From positions 70,720,330-70,784,329 of the forward strand of contig JAZBQD010000015.1 in NCBI GenBank assembly GCA_036583965.1: a stretch of DNA of 64,000 bases, written 5' to 3'. Shown here piece by piece: positions 1 through 12,600 of this stretch. Made by a program: the position numbers and the translations under genes. The stretch is from Prunella strophiata. Taxonomy: Eukaryota; Chordata; Aves; Passeriformes; Prunellidae. The first letter of the stretch is position 1. Each line of letters begins with the position of its first letter. A model generated the notes under the pieces. It was given only the letters and a program-made list of their open reading frames with translations, made no database searches and was not told the origin of the DNA.

Positions 1-2184
1 AGTTTCCCTGCAGTCACCATTTAATTCCAAATGCAATACAGACAACCATGATAAAATTGTACATACAGCTGATGTTTTTGAAGATTTGACTACTAACTGA
101 AAAATAAAAATTTTCAAGGCTTGGTATTTAGAGTCTGATTATGAGTTTTTTGCTTTCTCTACTATGTACAGTGTGCTTATACCCCTTTCTGGATTTCAGG
201 ACATTATAGGAGTGCATGAAGAACATGAGTGGCAATTGGAATCCATTTGTTTCTTAAAGTTTGTCACTGAGACTGATCAGCAAGGGCAATTATTCATCAG
301 TTCCCTATTTCTTCAGCCAGCAGATTAAAAAAAATAGTTATTGCCTTGGGGCTGTGAATTTGCTGTGGCCCATGAATCTTCCTAGTATAATCTGGTTCAT
401 AAGTCTTTCTGGTGAGTCTGGAGATTTCTTATCATTACAGCAAAAGGACTCACCTAACAGATTATCTTCCTGCTAGCTAAACTGTGAGTCATCCTCTGAA
501 ATGCAAATGTTATGGGAGACTGTGTTGAGTAGGTGCTGAGCTGAACTCCATGGGAATACTGACTCAGTGACCAATGGAAAAGACTTACACTCAACTACAT
601 GGACTTTCTTGATGTTTCCAGCCACCTAATGGCAAATTTTGACAGGACAAAGAAAAAAAGCCAGATCCTGTACACTGAAATCCAGAATAAGCACTGAAAC
701 ACAATAATCCAAATTTATTTTCCCTTGGGATATGAACTGCATGTCATGCTCTAGGCAGTGATAGGCCATGACTTTTCCAGCTCTCATCATGAAATACGTC
801 AAGATGTGTTACAAGTGCAATGGAGATAGCTTTAATTGACATTTTCACTTTGGACATATTTGATGCTATTAATTTTATTTTTTTTAGTTTAGGAAGCATG
901 GAGAAGCAAAATATACACAATATTGTGTAAACAGCAGTTTGGGTATTAAAGGGAATCAATAACTACATACTTCTGTTTTCAGTCTAGTAACTAGGTAACA
1001 AGACCCTGTAGCTTCTCTAGTTTTCTGCATGATGACTGGAGTGCAGAACAGTGGGAGAAGCACAGGTTCTGATTCCACCTCTCCATGCAGCACACCAAAC
1101 CTGAAATGAGTGTGATATTCCTCTACTGCCTGCCCAGAATAGGGACTCTGCTGTTTCTGTAATGGAGAAGAGAGCTGGACAAGGAAGAAATGGAGAACCA
1201 CCATCATGCTTTGCTTGAAGCTATTGGTAGCTTAAGTCAAATTTAAAACAAAAAAGCTCAGTAAAGAAAATATCTGGCAAAAGAAAAAGCTTACCATAAA
1301 ACTTCCTAAGACAAAAAGACCGTAGAATGCACTTTCATTATGCCAGTACACTTTGATTAGTAGTATCCTTATGAGCTTTATTTTCAAACTAGACAAAAAA
1401 ATGGATTTAGCTAATCTTCTTACTAGGATAATGGACTTTGAGTGGGAAAAGAGAAGTTAGAGAGACATTTCCACTGGAAGAAAGATGATGAAAATATATT
1501 TGGTGCTCAGAATGTCTTGATTAAACTAGCAAGTTATGTAAATTGGCTTAATTAAGCAGATATTACAACTTGGAGCATCTCAGCATGTTTTATATAATGA
1601 TACTCAGTGACTGAAGAGTAACTCCACTCTGTTGTAGAGAATAATATCTCATTCAGTAATTCAGACTGGTAAATTCCTGCTTTCTTCCAGTAATGGGTTT
1701 CCCAAGATTTTGATGGATTTACCTGATGCAAGAATTATGTTTTTGTGCTTTAGTTTCACTTGTTTATTTTTAAAGAAATTATGAGACTTGGTTGTCTCCA
1801 TCTAAACTGTGTTAGATTTTCTTAGAAGATGTAATAGAAATACTTTTTATGTATATTTAGATACTTAAAAGATTTGTAGATATGCACATTCAGATATTTA
1901 AAAAATGCCTATCTAATAAAAAATGTCTATCTATTAAAAATATATCCTTATGCTGTGTTTATCTGCAATGATTGTTACTGCCATTGTTCTTATGCAAATA
2001 CTACTTTGACCTAAAGTATTTTTAAATTTCCACGTTACTTATGGGAATTAATATTCCAATGATTAAAATCACAGATGAGCAACACTTTTACATTCATCTT
2101 TCTTCTAGTTCTTGATTCCAAGAATAAAAAAAAGTCATAACAATTAGAGCTCTTGTGTATTGTCAGCACTCAGCCAGATAACCA
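1..2184. other. Unique AT-rich non-coding DNA, no gene recognised
   Basis: Both strands carry only short frames (up to 83 codons) with no recognisable domain, and I see no convincing exon. The one small structure is an 18-bp unit in two tandem copies at 1905-1922 and 1923-1940, which differ at two positions. The stretch ends where recognisable CR1 sequence begins. Confidence 0.6.
1905..1940. repeat. Two-copy 18-bp tandem duplication
   Basis: The unit ATGCCTATCTAATAAAAA is followed directly by ATGTCTATCTATTAAAAA, giving 16 of 18 identical positions. It looks like a small slippage duplication in AT-rich DNA. No function is suggested. Confidence 0.7.
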
Positions 2185-3242
2185 ATGGGTGAGCAACTGG
2201 CTCATGGGCTGGGTAGAAAGAGTTACAGTGAATGGGGTGACATCAGACTGATGACCTGTCACTAGCAGGGTTCTGCAGGGCCCCATCCTTGGCTCTGTGT
2301 TCCACAACATCTTCTTTAATGATCTGGACATAGGACTCGAACAAATACGAAATAAGTTTGCCAGGGACGCTTAAACTAGGAAGACCTGTTGACTCCTTGA
2401 GAGCAGAGGTCCTGAAGAAAGACCTTGACAAATCAGAGATTGGCAATCACCAACCCTATGAAGCTCAACAAGGAAAAGTGTTGGGTTCTACACCTGGGGT
2501 AGAGCAATCCTGAATGCACAGACGGACTGGGGAATGAGATGTTGGAAAGCAGTACCATGGAAAGCAACCTGGAGGTCCTGGTCAATGGCAAGTTGAACAT
2601 GAGTCAGCAGTGGCCTGGCAGTCAGGAGAGGCCAAGCCTGTTCTGAGGTGCTATCAGGGTACAGCATTGCCAGCTGGGCAAGGGAGGGGCATTGTCCCAC
2701 TCTGCTCTGAGCTGGGGACAGCCTCACCTTGAGTCCCATGTGTACAGTTTTGGTGCCACAATATAAAAAAAAACATTAAACTATTAGAGAGTGTCCAAAG
2801 GAGGGCAATAAGGATGGTGAAGAGCCTTGAGGGAAAGCCCTATGAGGAGTGACTGATGTCACTGTTCATCCTGGAGGAGACTGAGCAGAGACCTCATCAC
2901 AGTCTACAACTTCCTTGTGAGGGGAGGAGGAGGGGCAGACACCTATCACTAATCTTCACTCTTGTCTCTAGTGACAGGACTTGAAGAAAACAGCATGAAG
3001 TTATGTCATGGGAGGTTTAGGTTGGATATTAAAAAAGGTTTTTCACACAGAGGGTGGCTGGGCACTGGAACAGGTTCCCCAATGAAGCAGTCACAGCACC
3101 AAGCCTGACAGAGTTTAAGAAAGGTTTGGAAAATGCTCTCAGGCACATGGTGTGATACTTGGGGTGTCCTGTGCAGGGCCGGGAGTTGGACTCAATGATC
3201 CTCATGGGTCCCTTCCAACTCAGCATATTCTATGTTTCTATG
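2185..3242 (+). mobile_element. CR1 LINE, 5'-truncated copy carrying the 3' part of ORF2 and the 3' UTR
   Basis: CR1 is the dominant avian non-LTR retrotransposon. The sequence follows the avian CR1 consensus in order from the late reverse-transcriptase region to the 3' terminus. It opens with GAGCAACTGGCTCATGGG, then runs through the 'ACAGTGAATGGGGTGACATCAG' block region, the segment that normally encodes the catalytic FADD box, and the GGTTTAGGTTGGATATTA block near 3010. It ends with a GATCC-TGGGTCCCTTCCAACTC block and an ATTCTATG-like end at 3226-3242. The copy is dead: around 2350-2375 the FADD box reads F-A-R-D and a stop codon follows within two codons, with further frameshifts downstream. 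The 5' truncation is typical of target-primed reverse transcription. I see no clear target-site duplication, which is usual for CR1. The small open frames on the opposite strand (2243-2446, 2488-2739, 3029-3226) are shadows of this element. Confidence 0.95.
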
Positions 3243-5665
3243 GCTTTAATCCTCATAAATACAATTTCTGAAGACCTGAGGGGCCTGTATTTCACAATGA
3301 AAACATTTTGAAATACCCAGCCATTCACACCACACAGCAGTTGCTATTGAAACCACAGAAATTCCCTGTTCATGCACTTCAAGCGACTGTGAGAAGACTA
3401 GCCATCACTTTCTAAATCCCCTTGAACTACAGACCTGTAAGTGATGGCTCATATGGCAGACAGAATATCCTCCAAGGCTGACTTTTCTACCTCTCCTAGA
3501 GCTGTAGGCATGACCTCTGTCCAGCAATAACTTTCAGGTACCACCAGTGTATCCAAGTGATCAGGAACATGATCATGTCTCAAATTTACTAGGTGATTCA
3601 GGGCTGCCTTTTTCAGCTCAAGAGGAAACCTCTGCCCTTTCCCTCAGGTGAACAGCTCACCATGTGCAATAGTCTGCTTTAACCTTCAGGTGCATGCACT
3701 AAGGGAACAAATGCTGAAGCAAAAGCTGCTGTTCAAGTGTGTGCACTAAGCTGGCTGAAAGAGTTGAGAACTGGGATGCTGGAGCAGCTGGCTTTGCTGT
3801 TGATCTTATGATGAGAGATCCTGTCCCAGAGCCAAGGCTGGCATGACCATTGCCATGTTTTCCACCATCCTAATTTTGTATCCCAGATACCTGAACAAAA
3901 AAAAAAAAGGTCTGTTGGTAACAGACTCATCAAGAGACATAGCTGCTCCACAACCAACTCTGTGGATCCTGTGGCTGAGAGGATGCATTCTTGTCACATA
4001 GTTGGAGGTCAGTGTTCAGAGGAAACTATGGAAAAATCTCGCTGTTCAACTGGTATGTTAAGACCAGAGGAAAAGAACATCTTTCCTGACACTTTCAGGA
4101 ATTTAAATACTGCAGTACTTGAATAAGGTATTAAGAAATTCCTTAATGTTTGCATGTATGGATATATAATACTGAATTGTGATAGCAAAGAAGGATTTTG
4201 GGCGGGTTTTTTGGTATGAATAGCAGTGACCCATGTTGAAAAATAAGGGAATGTATAAGCTAGGAAACAAATACTGTCTCTCTCCTGAGCCTGAGCCGAC
4301 TATGTAACCTGTACTTACATTCCCATGGCATGTATTGTCTTGCACAGAAATTACTCAACCTGTGAAGAATTAAAAAACTTTAAATTAAGTGATGAAATCT
4401 CTGTGTTTTCATAGCCCAGCTATCTTTCTCTATACTTGGCTTCAGGGTACTCCTATCTCTTCATCAAAATGAGGCCAATCTTCTTTTCCACTGGACAATG
4501 ATCTTTGACTGGTATTTGTTGATATTCAGCTATACTCATTTCAGTTTGGTCATACCTACAAGGCAGCCCTGAGTCTTCCTTGTCATCTGTCTCTTATTGT
4601 CTTAAAGTTGTTTTATTTTCACAGCTGTTGAAAATTACCAGTTGGAAATTGGCCGGATTCAAAATCCATTTATTTCAGAAAGCCTAAATTTAAGCCAGAA
4701 TCACCAATGGAATTTCAGAGCAGCTGTACCTTCCCACCTACACAGTCATAAATCAAAACAAGAACATGATCCAGGCACATTTGAACTTCAGAGATTTTGA
4801 AAACTTAAGGAAGATAAGCTAGATTTGATGATTCTCCTTTCCTCTTCCTGCAACTGTAGGCATGTACAGGCATATACCATGGAGAAATTTCAGAACTAGA
4901 GGATCAACAGCCAGCTTGTCTTTTTAATCAAATCAAATTCAATTTGATTTATACCTTGCCTTGTAAAATGATAGCAACATGAAAAAAACCACTGTTAACT
5001 CCCTCTCTCTTCAATCACAATTTGATGTGAACAGCTTAAAATGATATCTCTGGAGAGGTGTGGCCCTCAGGATTATGGTTTTACATTCATGACTCCACTT
5101 TTTCCAAGTAGCAACTGATCAATAAAACTGGTTTGTCTCTAAAATTAAAGTTCCTGGCTGGTCTGATTTGCAGATGTCTGATGGCCATGATCAGGGCCAT
5201 TCAGTTTTTCTCATTTCTTCTCTTGTCTTGAAGTGACCTTGATGCTTTACCTAAAGTAAGGAGCTGCGATTTTCTTGTTTTCATCCTCCAAGACTAAATG
5301 TCTCATAATATATTAGGTTCACTGTTGATTTTCAAATCAGTAAAGAAGTATGCTAAAGGTGGTGTATCTTTAGAGCAAGATTTCCCTCGCATGCTTTGGA
5401 AATGTTCTTTTGATTAATCTGTTTCTTTCCTTCATTTTCACTGTTTATAAAACAGACAAACAAACTAAGAATTGTATTTTAATTCTGCTGTTAAGCAGTG
5501 GCTTGTTGATCAGTAGATGTCTGAATTAAACTTCACTTTTGAAACAGGTTTCAAAGATGAAAGCATTGCATCCCAGCTGGCAAACTGCATTCCTTTGCTC
5601 TTGTGAGACTACACTATTAAAAAAATAAAAAAACCAAAGCAAAAACTTCTGAAAAGATACCTAAC
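3243..5665. other. Unique non-coding DNA, no gene recognised
   Basis: This stretch separates the CR1 copy from the pentanucleotide tract. It contains short frames without recognisable domains and an 11-base A run near 3898. I recognise no repeat family and no exon. Confidence 0.55.
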
Positions 5666-5880
5666 AAGAAAAGAAAAGAAAAGAGAAGAGAAAAAGAGAA
5701 GAAAAGAAAAGAAAAGAGAAGAGCAGAAAAGAAAAGAAAAGAAAAGAAAAGAAAAGAAAAGAAAAGAAAAGAAAAGAAAAGAAAAGAAAAGAAAAGAAAA
5801 GAAAAGAAAAGAAAAGAAAAGAAAAGAAAAGAAAAGAGAAAAGAAAAGAAAAGAAAAGAGAAAAGAAAAAAGAAAAGAAA
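5666..5880. repeat. (GAAAA)n pentanucleotide microsatellite, pure purine tract
   Basis: The core at 5726-5836 is 22 uninterrupted GAAAA units. It is flanked by degenerate GAAAA/GAGAA units on both sides. From 5725 to 5880 the plus strand is entirely A and G, and only one C at 5724 interrupts the longer tract. The long minus-strand frames here (100-167 codons) encode only phenylalanine, serine and leucine runs from the repeat and are not genes. Confidence 0.97.
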
Positions 5881-6873
5881 TAATAGACAATAATGAAAAA
5901 AATGAAACTGTGGTAAGGAGGAGGCTTCCAAATTTTACCAACTCCTTGTAAATTGCATTGCAATGTTTGCAGTTAATTTTTTTACAGAAGTACTCAGTGG
6001 AATTCCATGTTTTAGTGTGGCTTATCTCTTGACTGTTCAGATCTGTGCAGGCTCTTACATAGAATTTCCATGTCCTGCAAAGCATCAGATGTATAACCCA
6101 GAATTGGAACAAGGTGAAGAAATAGCCTAGCTCTTAAAAAACAAAGGTAGAATGTGTCATGATAGTAAGTCACCTTCAACATACAGAAGAACTTAAAATA
6201 CAAGCCAAAATATTACATAGATAACGGAAGTTATTTTTCTGCAGGAATGGTGTCAGCATTTCTGGTAACAATTCCCAAATGCTTTAACTGCTGAAGAATG
6301 TGCCTAGCCAAATGGAAGCTATTTCCAGTTGTTGTGTTCTACATTACCACTAACCATGGTAAATTACAGTGCAGTTCCTCATCTACATGGCAGAGCATGT
6401 ACACCAGATGACATGTATAGATCAAGGCTAACACCTAATGAGAAGCGTCAGTGTAAAACAACAACAGAGAAAAAGGAACCAAACATCTATTTGATTGGAA
6501 GCAGAACAGACACAAGTCATATTTTGGCTCACAATCTTTGACAATGTCTTTATACATTAAGCTGAAGAGAACTGCTGAACAAATAATTAATGAAATGTCC
6601 CAGATGCCTTCTGCTATTTCCATTGACTCTAGTTTTTAGGTAGAGTAGTATTTTTTAATCTCTGTGTATTCTAACTCAACTAGCTAGATTTTCCAGCTAT
6701 AATAATAAGGAAAATAGATATTTCATTTCAGTTTTTCCATGTATTTTAACCTTATTTTTTCTTATTCACTCTTTCAGAACAAAAATGGTTGCCCTTTTGT
6801 TACACTGGTATGTAAACCTATGAACTGTTGGAAAATTGAAATTTTTCAAGCTTTTTCAGAAATGTTTGTGTCT
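5881..6873. other. Unique non-coding DNA, no gene recognised
   Basis: This lies between two low-complexity tracts. Frames of at most 70 codons are present and none has a recognisable domain. I see no repeat family. Confidence 0.5.
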
Positions 6874-6979
6874 GTGGTTGGTTTTTTTGTTTTGTTTTGC
6901 TTTTTTGTTTCTTTTGTTTTTTTGTTTCTTTTGGGTTTTTTGTTGGTTTTGGTTTTGGTTTTGGTTTTTTGGTTTTTTA
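6874..6979. repeat. T/G-rich low-complexity tract with GGTTTT units
   Basis: The plus strand is almost entirely T and G. It starts with TTTTG-type units and ends with four near-perfect GGTTTT units at about 6944-6970. The frame crossing it (6739-6996) gains its length from TTT, TTG and GTT codons and is not a gene. Confidence 0.85.
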
Positions 6980-8589
6980 GATTTATTTATGTTTAAAAAA
7001 GTTTTGTGAACTACTCTTTAATTTAGAAGGATGGAGGTGTAGTATGTAAATTTTCTTTTACTTGATGTATTTGTTTAAATAAAGATCCCCAAAAAAGAGG
7101 GACCAAAGAAAAAATCTAATCTTTTCTTTCTTAAAGTCTTAAACCAAATTTCTCTTCCTGACTTCTTCACCAGTAGGTACCAAATTCTTGAATAGTTTCT
7201 AAATAATTATATCCTGATCTGAAAATGCTCAACATTTCAGTCTAGATTTTCAAACTTAAGGCTGCTTTCTGATGTGCTGCTCTCAGGCACAGGCACACAG
7301 AAGAGCAGGTCTGTGGAGAAATAAAGCTCTTTCCATTCAAACAGTTTACTACCTCATCTATTCATCAAGCCTGATATAACCAAAAGGAAAACATTTTTGT
7401 ACTGTTCACTACTAATTCCTAGTAAAGAATAATGGAAGTAATTTTAACAATACTTTTTATAATATTGTTTTATACAATATGCTTTTTTTTTTTTTTCCCC
7501 ATAGGATATTTGGGAACAAAATGTCTTTATTCTAGCTTTAATAGTCATCAGTATTCATATCAGTTTCTTTCTTTTAAAAAGCAGACTTTTTACACAGAAC
7601 CTTTTTGAGGGAGGAAACTGAATTAATAGCATTCTGCATTTTCTGAAATAAAACAAAAGTCATTAAAGGAAAATATTTGAAATTCAATGATAAAATATCT
7701 GGCTTGGAGCACACACATACAACAACTATTATCATAGCATTACATTTTTGGATAAGACTTATTAAGTTCAAAGTTTTTCTTTCATTATACCAAACAAGAT
7801 GTTTGGGAAAGAAAAAACTTTAAACTCAAAGGTGTTTGTAGAAAGTGAAAGGTTTTAAACTATTGAGAATAACATTTCCCAGATTGAGTACTTGGTCTTT
7901 GAAGACACACTCCTCTCTACATTCATTACATTAATTGCAATAATTAATTGAAATTAATTTTTATCACAGTGATTCAATTCACACACATATGCAAATCCAA
8001 AATTTGGAAGGCTGTGAAAATGCAGGGAATGGATGCTCATTGCTCAGTGTGACAATGTACTTCTTGCTGATTCATGAACCAGCCAGCTCCTAGGGATAAA
8101 TGAATTCTAGAATGAAATTCAGGATTATAGTAGGTTACTAGGTAAATTAGATGGAGATCTGTTAAATTCATCTGGTATGCAGAAGTGATTATCAATTTGA
8201 AAAAATTATCACCATTCCCTCAATCACAACAGCTGAGGGTATGGAGACCTCTTCCAGGTTGACTGGACATTCAAATACAGATCTGGCACTGATGGAAACA
8301 CTTGTAAGTGACCCACTATTTGTATTTACCAAAAATGGCTCACCAAGACATATTTCTTGTCTTCAACAACTACCACAGGACATTGCTAAGGAATAGGACA
8401 ACTATATATGATATACTTAGCCCTAATATCTTTCTAAGGGATTTCCAGTGCCAAGAGATGCTTTTTTTTCTGTTTAACATCACCAAACAGATTTCTCTTC
8501 TATGGACTTGTCAAACCTCTCTCAGAATCAAAAGAAAACAATAGAACCTACAACATCCTGTGTCACCAACTTCTGCAGATCTATCTTCA
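6980..8589. other. Unique AT-rich non-coding DNA
   Basis: No gene or repeat family is recognised apart from a T run at about 7483-7496. The short frames (65-78 codons) have no recognisable domain. Confidence 0.5.
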
Positions 8590-9600
8590 CTTGTGGGAAG
8601 AACTTTCTCTTTATGCTTGTTTTAAAGTTTCTCATACAGTTTTGATTTTATGCCTCCTGGATCTTGAATTGGAACTCAACTGCTGTGTGACACTGCTGGT
8701 TTTGCTGACATGTGTCATATTTGTCTTCAGTTACCTCCTGTCCAAACTGATCAGTTCCACTCAGCCTGACCTGCTCTTCATTCTGTATCTGTGTAATTTA
8801 TCATCCTTCTCTAAACTTTGTTAATATCCTTATGGAGATGAAAGGATCAGAATTCAAGCTGTTGGTGAACTATGCCACATGTAGGCAACATTCAAAAATA
8901 CCTGGGAAGAAATACAGAAAAGACCATAGTGCTACTGAATAAACATTTTAATTGTAAGATTCTTATTGTTTTGACTGATAACAGCAATTCAAAGATTATC
9001 ATCATTTTATATATGAGATTACACTATTTTCTCTGTATCATTTCAAGCTTGTCTACAGTAAAATTTAAATACAAATTATTATATGTCATTTATTCTCTGA
9101 AGTCCTCTTTAAAATTCGCCCTCTTTTTTGCTGTTCCAAATAATTTAGTATCAATAATGTATTTAGCCACCTCTTATCTTGTATTCTTTTTCAGGTTGTT
9201 TATAAATATGAGGAAGAGCACAGATCCCAAAGTTGTCACTCTTTCCTTCCTTGCAAGAACAGGGTGGTCCCTCATATTGTGTATTTCCTGACTTATGTGC
9301 AATTAAGAGGCCTTACCTTCTGCCTTACTCAGCATTGCACTGCTTAAGTTTACTTTAAAGCAACTGGATTTTATCCATTTGCTTTTAATCCCTTCAGAGA
9401 ATTCTAATGGGTTTAAGAAGGAGGACTTTGCTTTACAGATATACTGTTGACTCTTTTCCATTGAGAAAAGATCATATTCATACATGTGTCTATTATGTTA
9501 ATTCTTCTCTTTGTTAAGTTGCACTTTTATCTTCACCAGTAACTTCTTTGTTTCAAAAGACAACAGTATTTTTTTTTCAGGGCTACAATTCCAGTGATTC
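8590..9600 (-). mobile_element. Very old CR1-type LINE remnant, reverse-transcriptase region and 3' part
   Basis: Read on the minus strand, this 1-kb stretch follows the order of an ancestral amniote (turtle/crocodile-like) CR1 consensus. Near 8805-8830 the plus strand resembles the conserved CTTCTCTAAACTTT block. Near 9144-9165 the reverse complement encodes K-Y-I-I-D-T-K, matching the K-F-A-D-D-T-K catalytic box of CR1 reverse transcriptase with mutated residues. At about 9192-9242 the reverse complement encodes G-S-V-L-F-L-I-F-I-N-N-L, matching the family's GSVLGPLLFNIFINDL motif. Near 9395-9480 the blocks equivalent to AAGAATTCTA and TGTTGACTCTT follow in the right order. It is heavily decayed and cannot be coding. 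The frames at 8591-8824 and 8872-9291 on the other strand are shadows. Boundaries are approximate, and divergence from avian CR1 suggests an insertion that predates birds. Confidence 0.75.
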
Positions 9601-12600
9601 TTATGGTTTATGGAGGAAGGAAGTTACTTGGAAACAGGGAGAAAGAAAAGAATCTGCTCAGCTGATGATTCAAACAGCTGATTTAAACAACTGATGATTG
9701 AAACCTATTTGGGAAAACTTACTTAACATCTAGCATTTGAAGCTCAGTCTAATAATTAAGATGGCTATATAGGATGAATGTTATTTCTGAGAGACACTGC
9801 ATTTTTTTTGCAATACTAGTTAGGGTCATTACAATCAACAACAGTTCTGGCACCACCAAATGATGAACAACATGATGGAAAATAAAAACAAGATCAGAAC
9901 GTTTCAATTCTTTCTTCACTAAAAATTTATCAGATGCTATTCTGCTTATTTATTTGTCAATCTGACAATTGCAGAAGGGCCTCCTAGCCTGAATAAACAA
10001 TTAATGAGCCAGGCCTTATGATCTAAAATTCTTTATGAGAGCTTTCATGTTTTGATACATGTCTGTATTGGACTCTCTATTTTGCTGTGCCATGACAGTT
10101 TATGTTTTCTTGCTGCATGGATTTAGTCCTTCTAAAATACACAGGACACTGGTCATTTGCTGAACTAAATTGAAGACAGGAAAGATGTTCCTAGAAGAAT
10201 GAAGGTCAGGATAAAATGACTAGTTACATGTGTGGTTAGGTGTAGTTCAAATAGATAAAGCCTCTGTACTGAAGGGGGAAAAAACCCCAAAAAAAAACCA
10301 ACCAAACAATAAAACTTTTCTCTGTTGAGACTTCTTACTTCTCTCTCCAAGGTAAGACAGAGTTTTTATTACTTTGTCACAGTGATTTATTTTGCAACAG
10401 TAAGCTAAAATTTTCAGAATGTTTGAATGCTGTTTTTAACTTCATTGCCCCAAGGAGCGTGCTGGGGATGACCTCTTACCCTGGCAAGTGTAATGAACAT
10501 AAAATTTAATAATAGTATAGGAACACAGAATCTGAGCTGTTAATTTTTGTCCAGTGATAATGTTGGTAGATGTGTAAGTGACTCCCACTCCCAACACTAG
10601 TCTCAACTGTGTCTTCTCTGTAAATCTATAGGGCCTGTTACTGATTGTGGTGCTGCAGCAAGAGTCCATGGACTGTGTGGGGGAGGAGATCCATCAGAAG
10701 CATCTCTTGGAAATCTAATGCACAATAACAGCTGGGGTAGCCTGGAAGTCCTATTGCAGCTCTAAAGCAGTCTCACAACAAGACACTTGAGAATCCAAGT
10801 ATTGTCCACCAAACCCTGTCAGAGAGGCAGATCTGCAGACCTCCAACGAGGTATTAATAATGGAGTGTCCTAGAAGGAACAGTAGAAGGTAGGGAAACAT
10901 GGATGCTCAGACTTGTTTTATGTACTGTGACAGTAGTGAGCATTCTGTGTGCCTCTGGGGGATGCCTGACAGACTCACTGACAGGGAACAAGAGAGTGTG
11001 TTTATACATTAATGTTGGTCACACAACAAGTGTTGCATCTCTGCCTGTTGATTTCAGTGGGGATATTTCTTCTGCCTCAAGCAATTCATCTCAGCCTGCA
11101 CGTTTGTTTAGTGGGCAAACAGACTGGGGCTCAGATACTTAAAGTGCTTGAATGTGACATAATCTACAATTCAAAGTGAGTAAGAGGTTCATTTTGTGAC
11201 TGCCTATTATTTGCTTGCTCTGTAAATTCATGTTGCCTCTTCCTCATAAATAATGCCACAGTTCTGTAATCTTGCAAAATGGGCATTTTAATATTCCTTC
11301 TTTACAGCATCACTGCAATGATGAGCCTGATTTTTATCAGTAATACAATGCACAGCTATTGATATATTTTAATTACTTCCAAGATAGCTTGGTAACATTT
11401 TTCTTTAACACATTATTATTTGATGAAGGAAAAAAAGCAATTAATAAAAAGTGGTCTAACAGCTTAAATGAGATAACAGCCTTCTGTTTAGTGGAGTTTA
11501 TGTACCTAGAGAGGTGATTTGTTCCCAATACATATTGTCTGCTTGCTTGTTTGTTTAATCACCTTACTGATCTCTTTGTATTTTCGCCTTTGAGATGTCT
11601 AAGGCTGAGGAAGTGTGAAAGGGTTTAGCACCCTAGAAATAACTGTGACTGATGGATCTCTATATTCTTAAGAGTGAGCTTAGAACCTAAGTTAGCAAGA
11701 ATTTCCAAGAGAAACGTAAAACCAGTTTTCCCTCTTCTCTCTCTCCCGATTCCTCAAAAAACACTGAGGTAGCACATGGGCTGTAGAATCTATGTTAGCT
11801 GTTAAATTCCATCCCTGCAACTTAATAACTCACTAATGAGACTACAAGAACATATGAGAATCTTACCATTGCTTGTAGAAAACCACATTTGTTCAATATC
11901 TTTTGATAAACTGAGGGATCCATCTGCAAAATTACATTTTCACTTAATACTCTAATGCTACCACTTAGTCATCAGGTGTCTTAATTATTTAGGGTGTTCA
12001 AAGTTCACAGAAAATTTAGGCTACAACTTTAACTTTCCTGATTTAAGTTGCCCAATTTTTTTTCTTTTCAAGTGATAAAGGAGCTTCTGAAATTCTATTT
12101 GATGCTCACATTCTTATTTGTCAATTGGGTTTGCTAATTGAAATAGCCATGTAAGAAATATTTGAGGACCACTACAGGAAAAACAAGTTTAAAGCCCTAA
12201 ATGAAAATTGCAGTCCTGAACTTTGTTAGGAAACTTAGGAAAAGAAAATGTCATCCAGTTTCTGGGTATAATTTAATAATGGTCATTTATCTACTTGTTT
12301 TGGTTCCAGTATTGTCATTTGATTTAAATTTGTTTTTCTTAGTCTGAAAAATCAGTTATAGTAAGATAAGAAGATGTTGGGTTATGTGGTATAATTGAAG
12401 CTTTGGCAAAAAGTCTATTTCCATTTTCGCTTTACCTCCATGACTTCACTTATTTTTACTTCAAATCTGTTTTTTATTCCTGTTGGAAATATAGTGGTGA
12501 TCTTGCAATTAATAATTTTTTCTTGTCTTCTTACATATAAACCTGGCATTTTTTACTGTGCTCTGGTATGGTAGCAACACCAATTTTGTTAGAAATCTTC

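Noticed and set aside
5609..6112. Minus-strand frames of 100-167 codons
   Set aside because: They are translations of the GAAAA microsatellite in different registers, giving only Phe/Ser/Leu runs.
10903..11142. 79-codon frame beginning with a hydrophobic signal-peptide-like segment
   Set aside because: A hydrophobic start is common by chance. There is no homology I can name and no splice or promoter context that demands a gene. A GTGAGT donor-like site at about 11176 lies after the stop codon.
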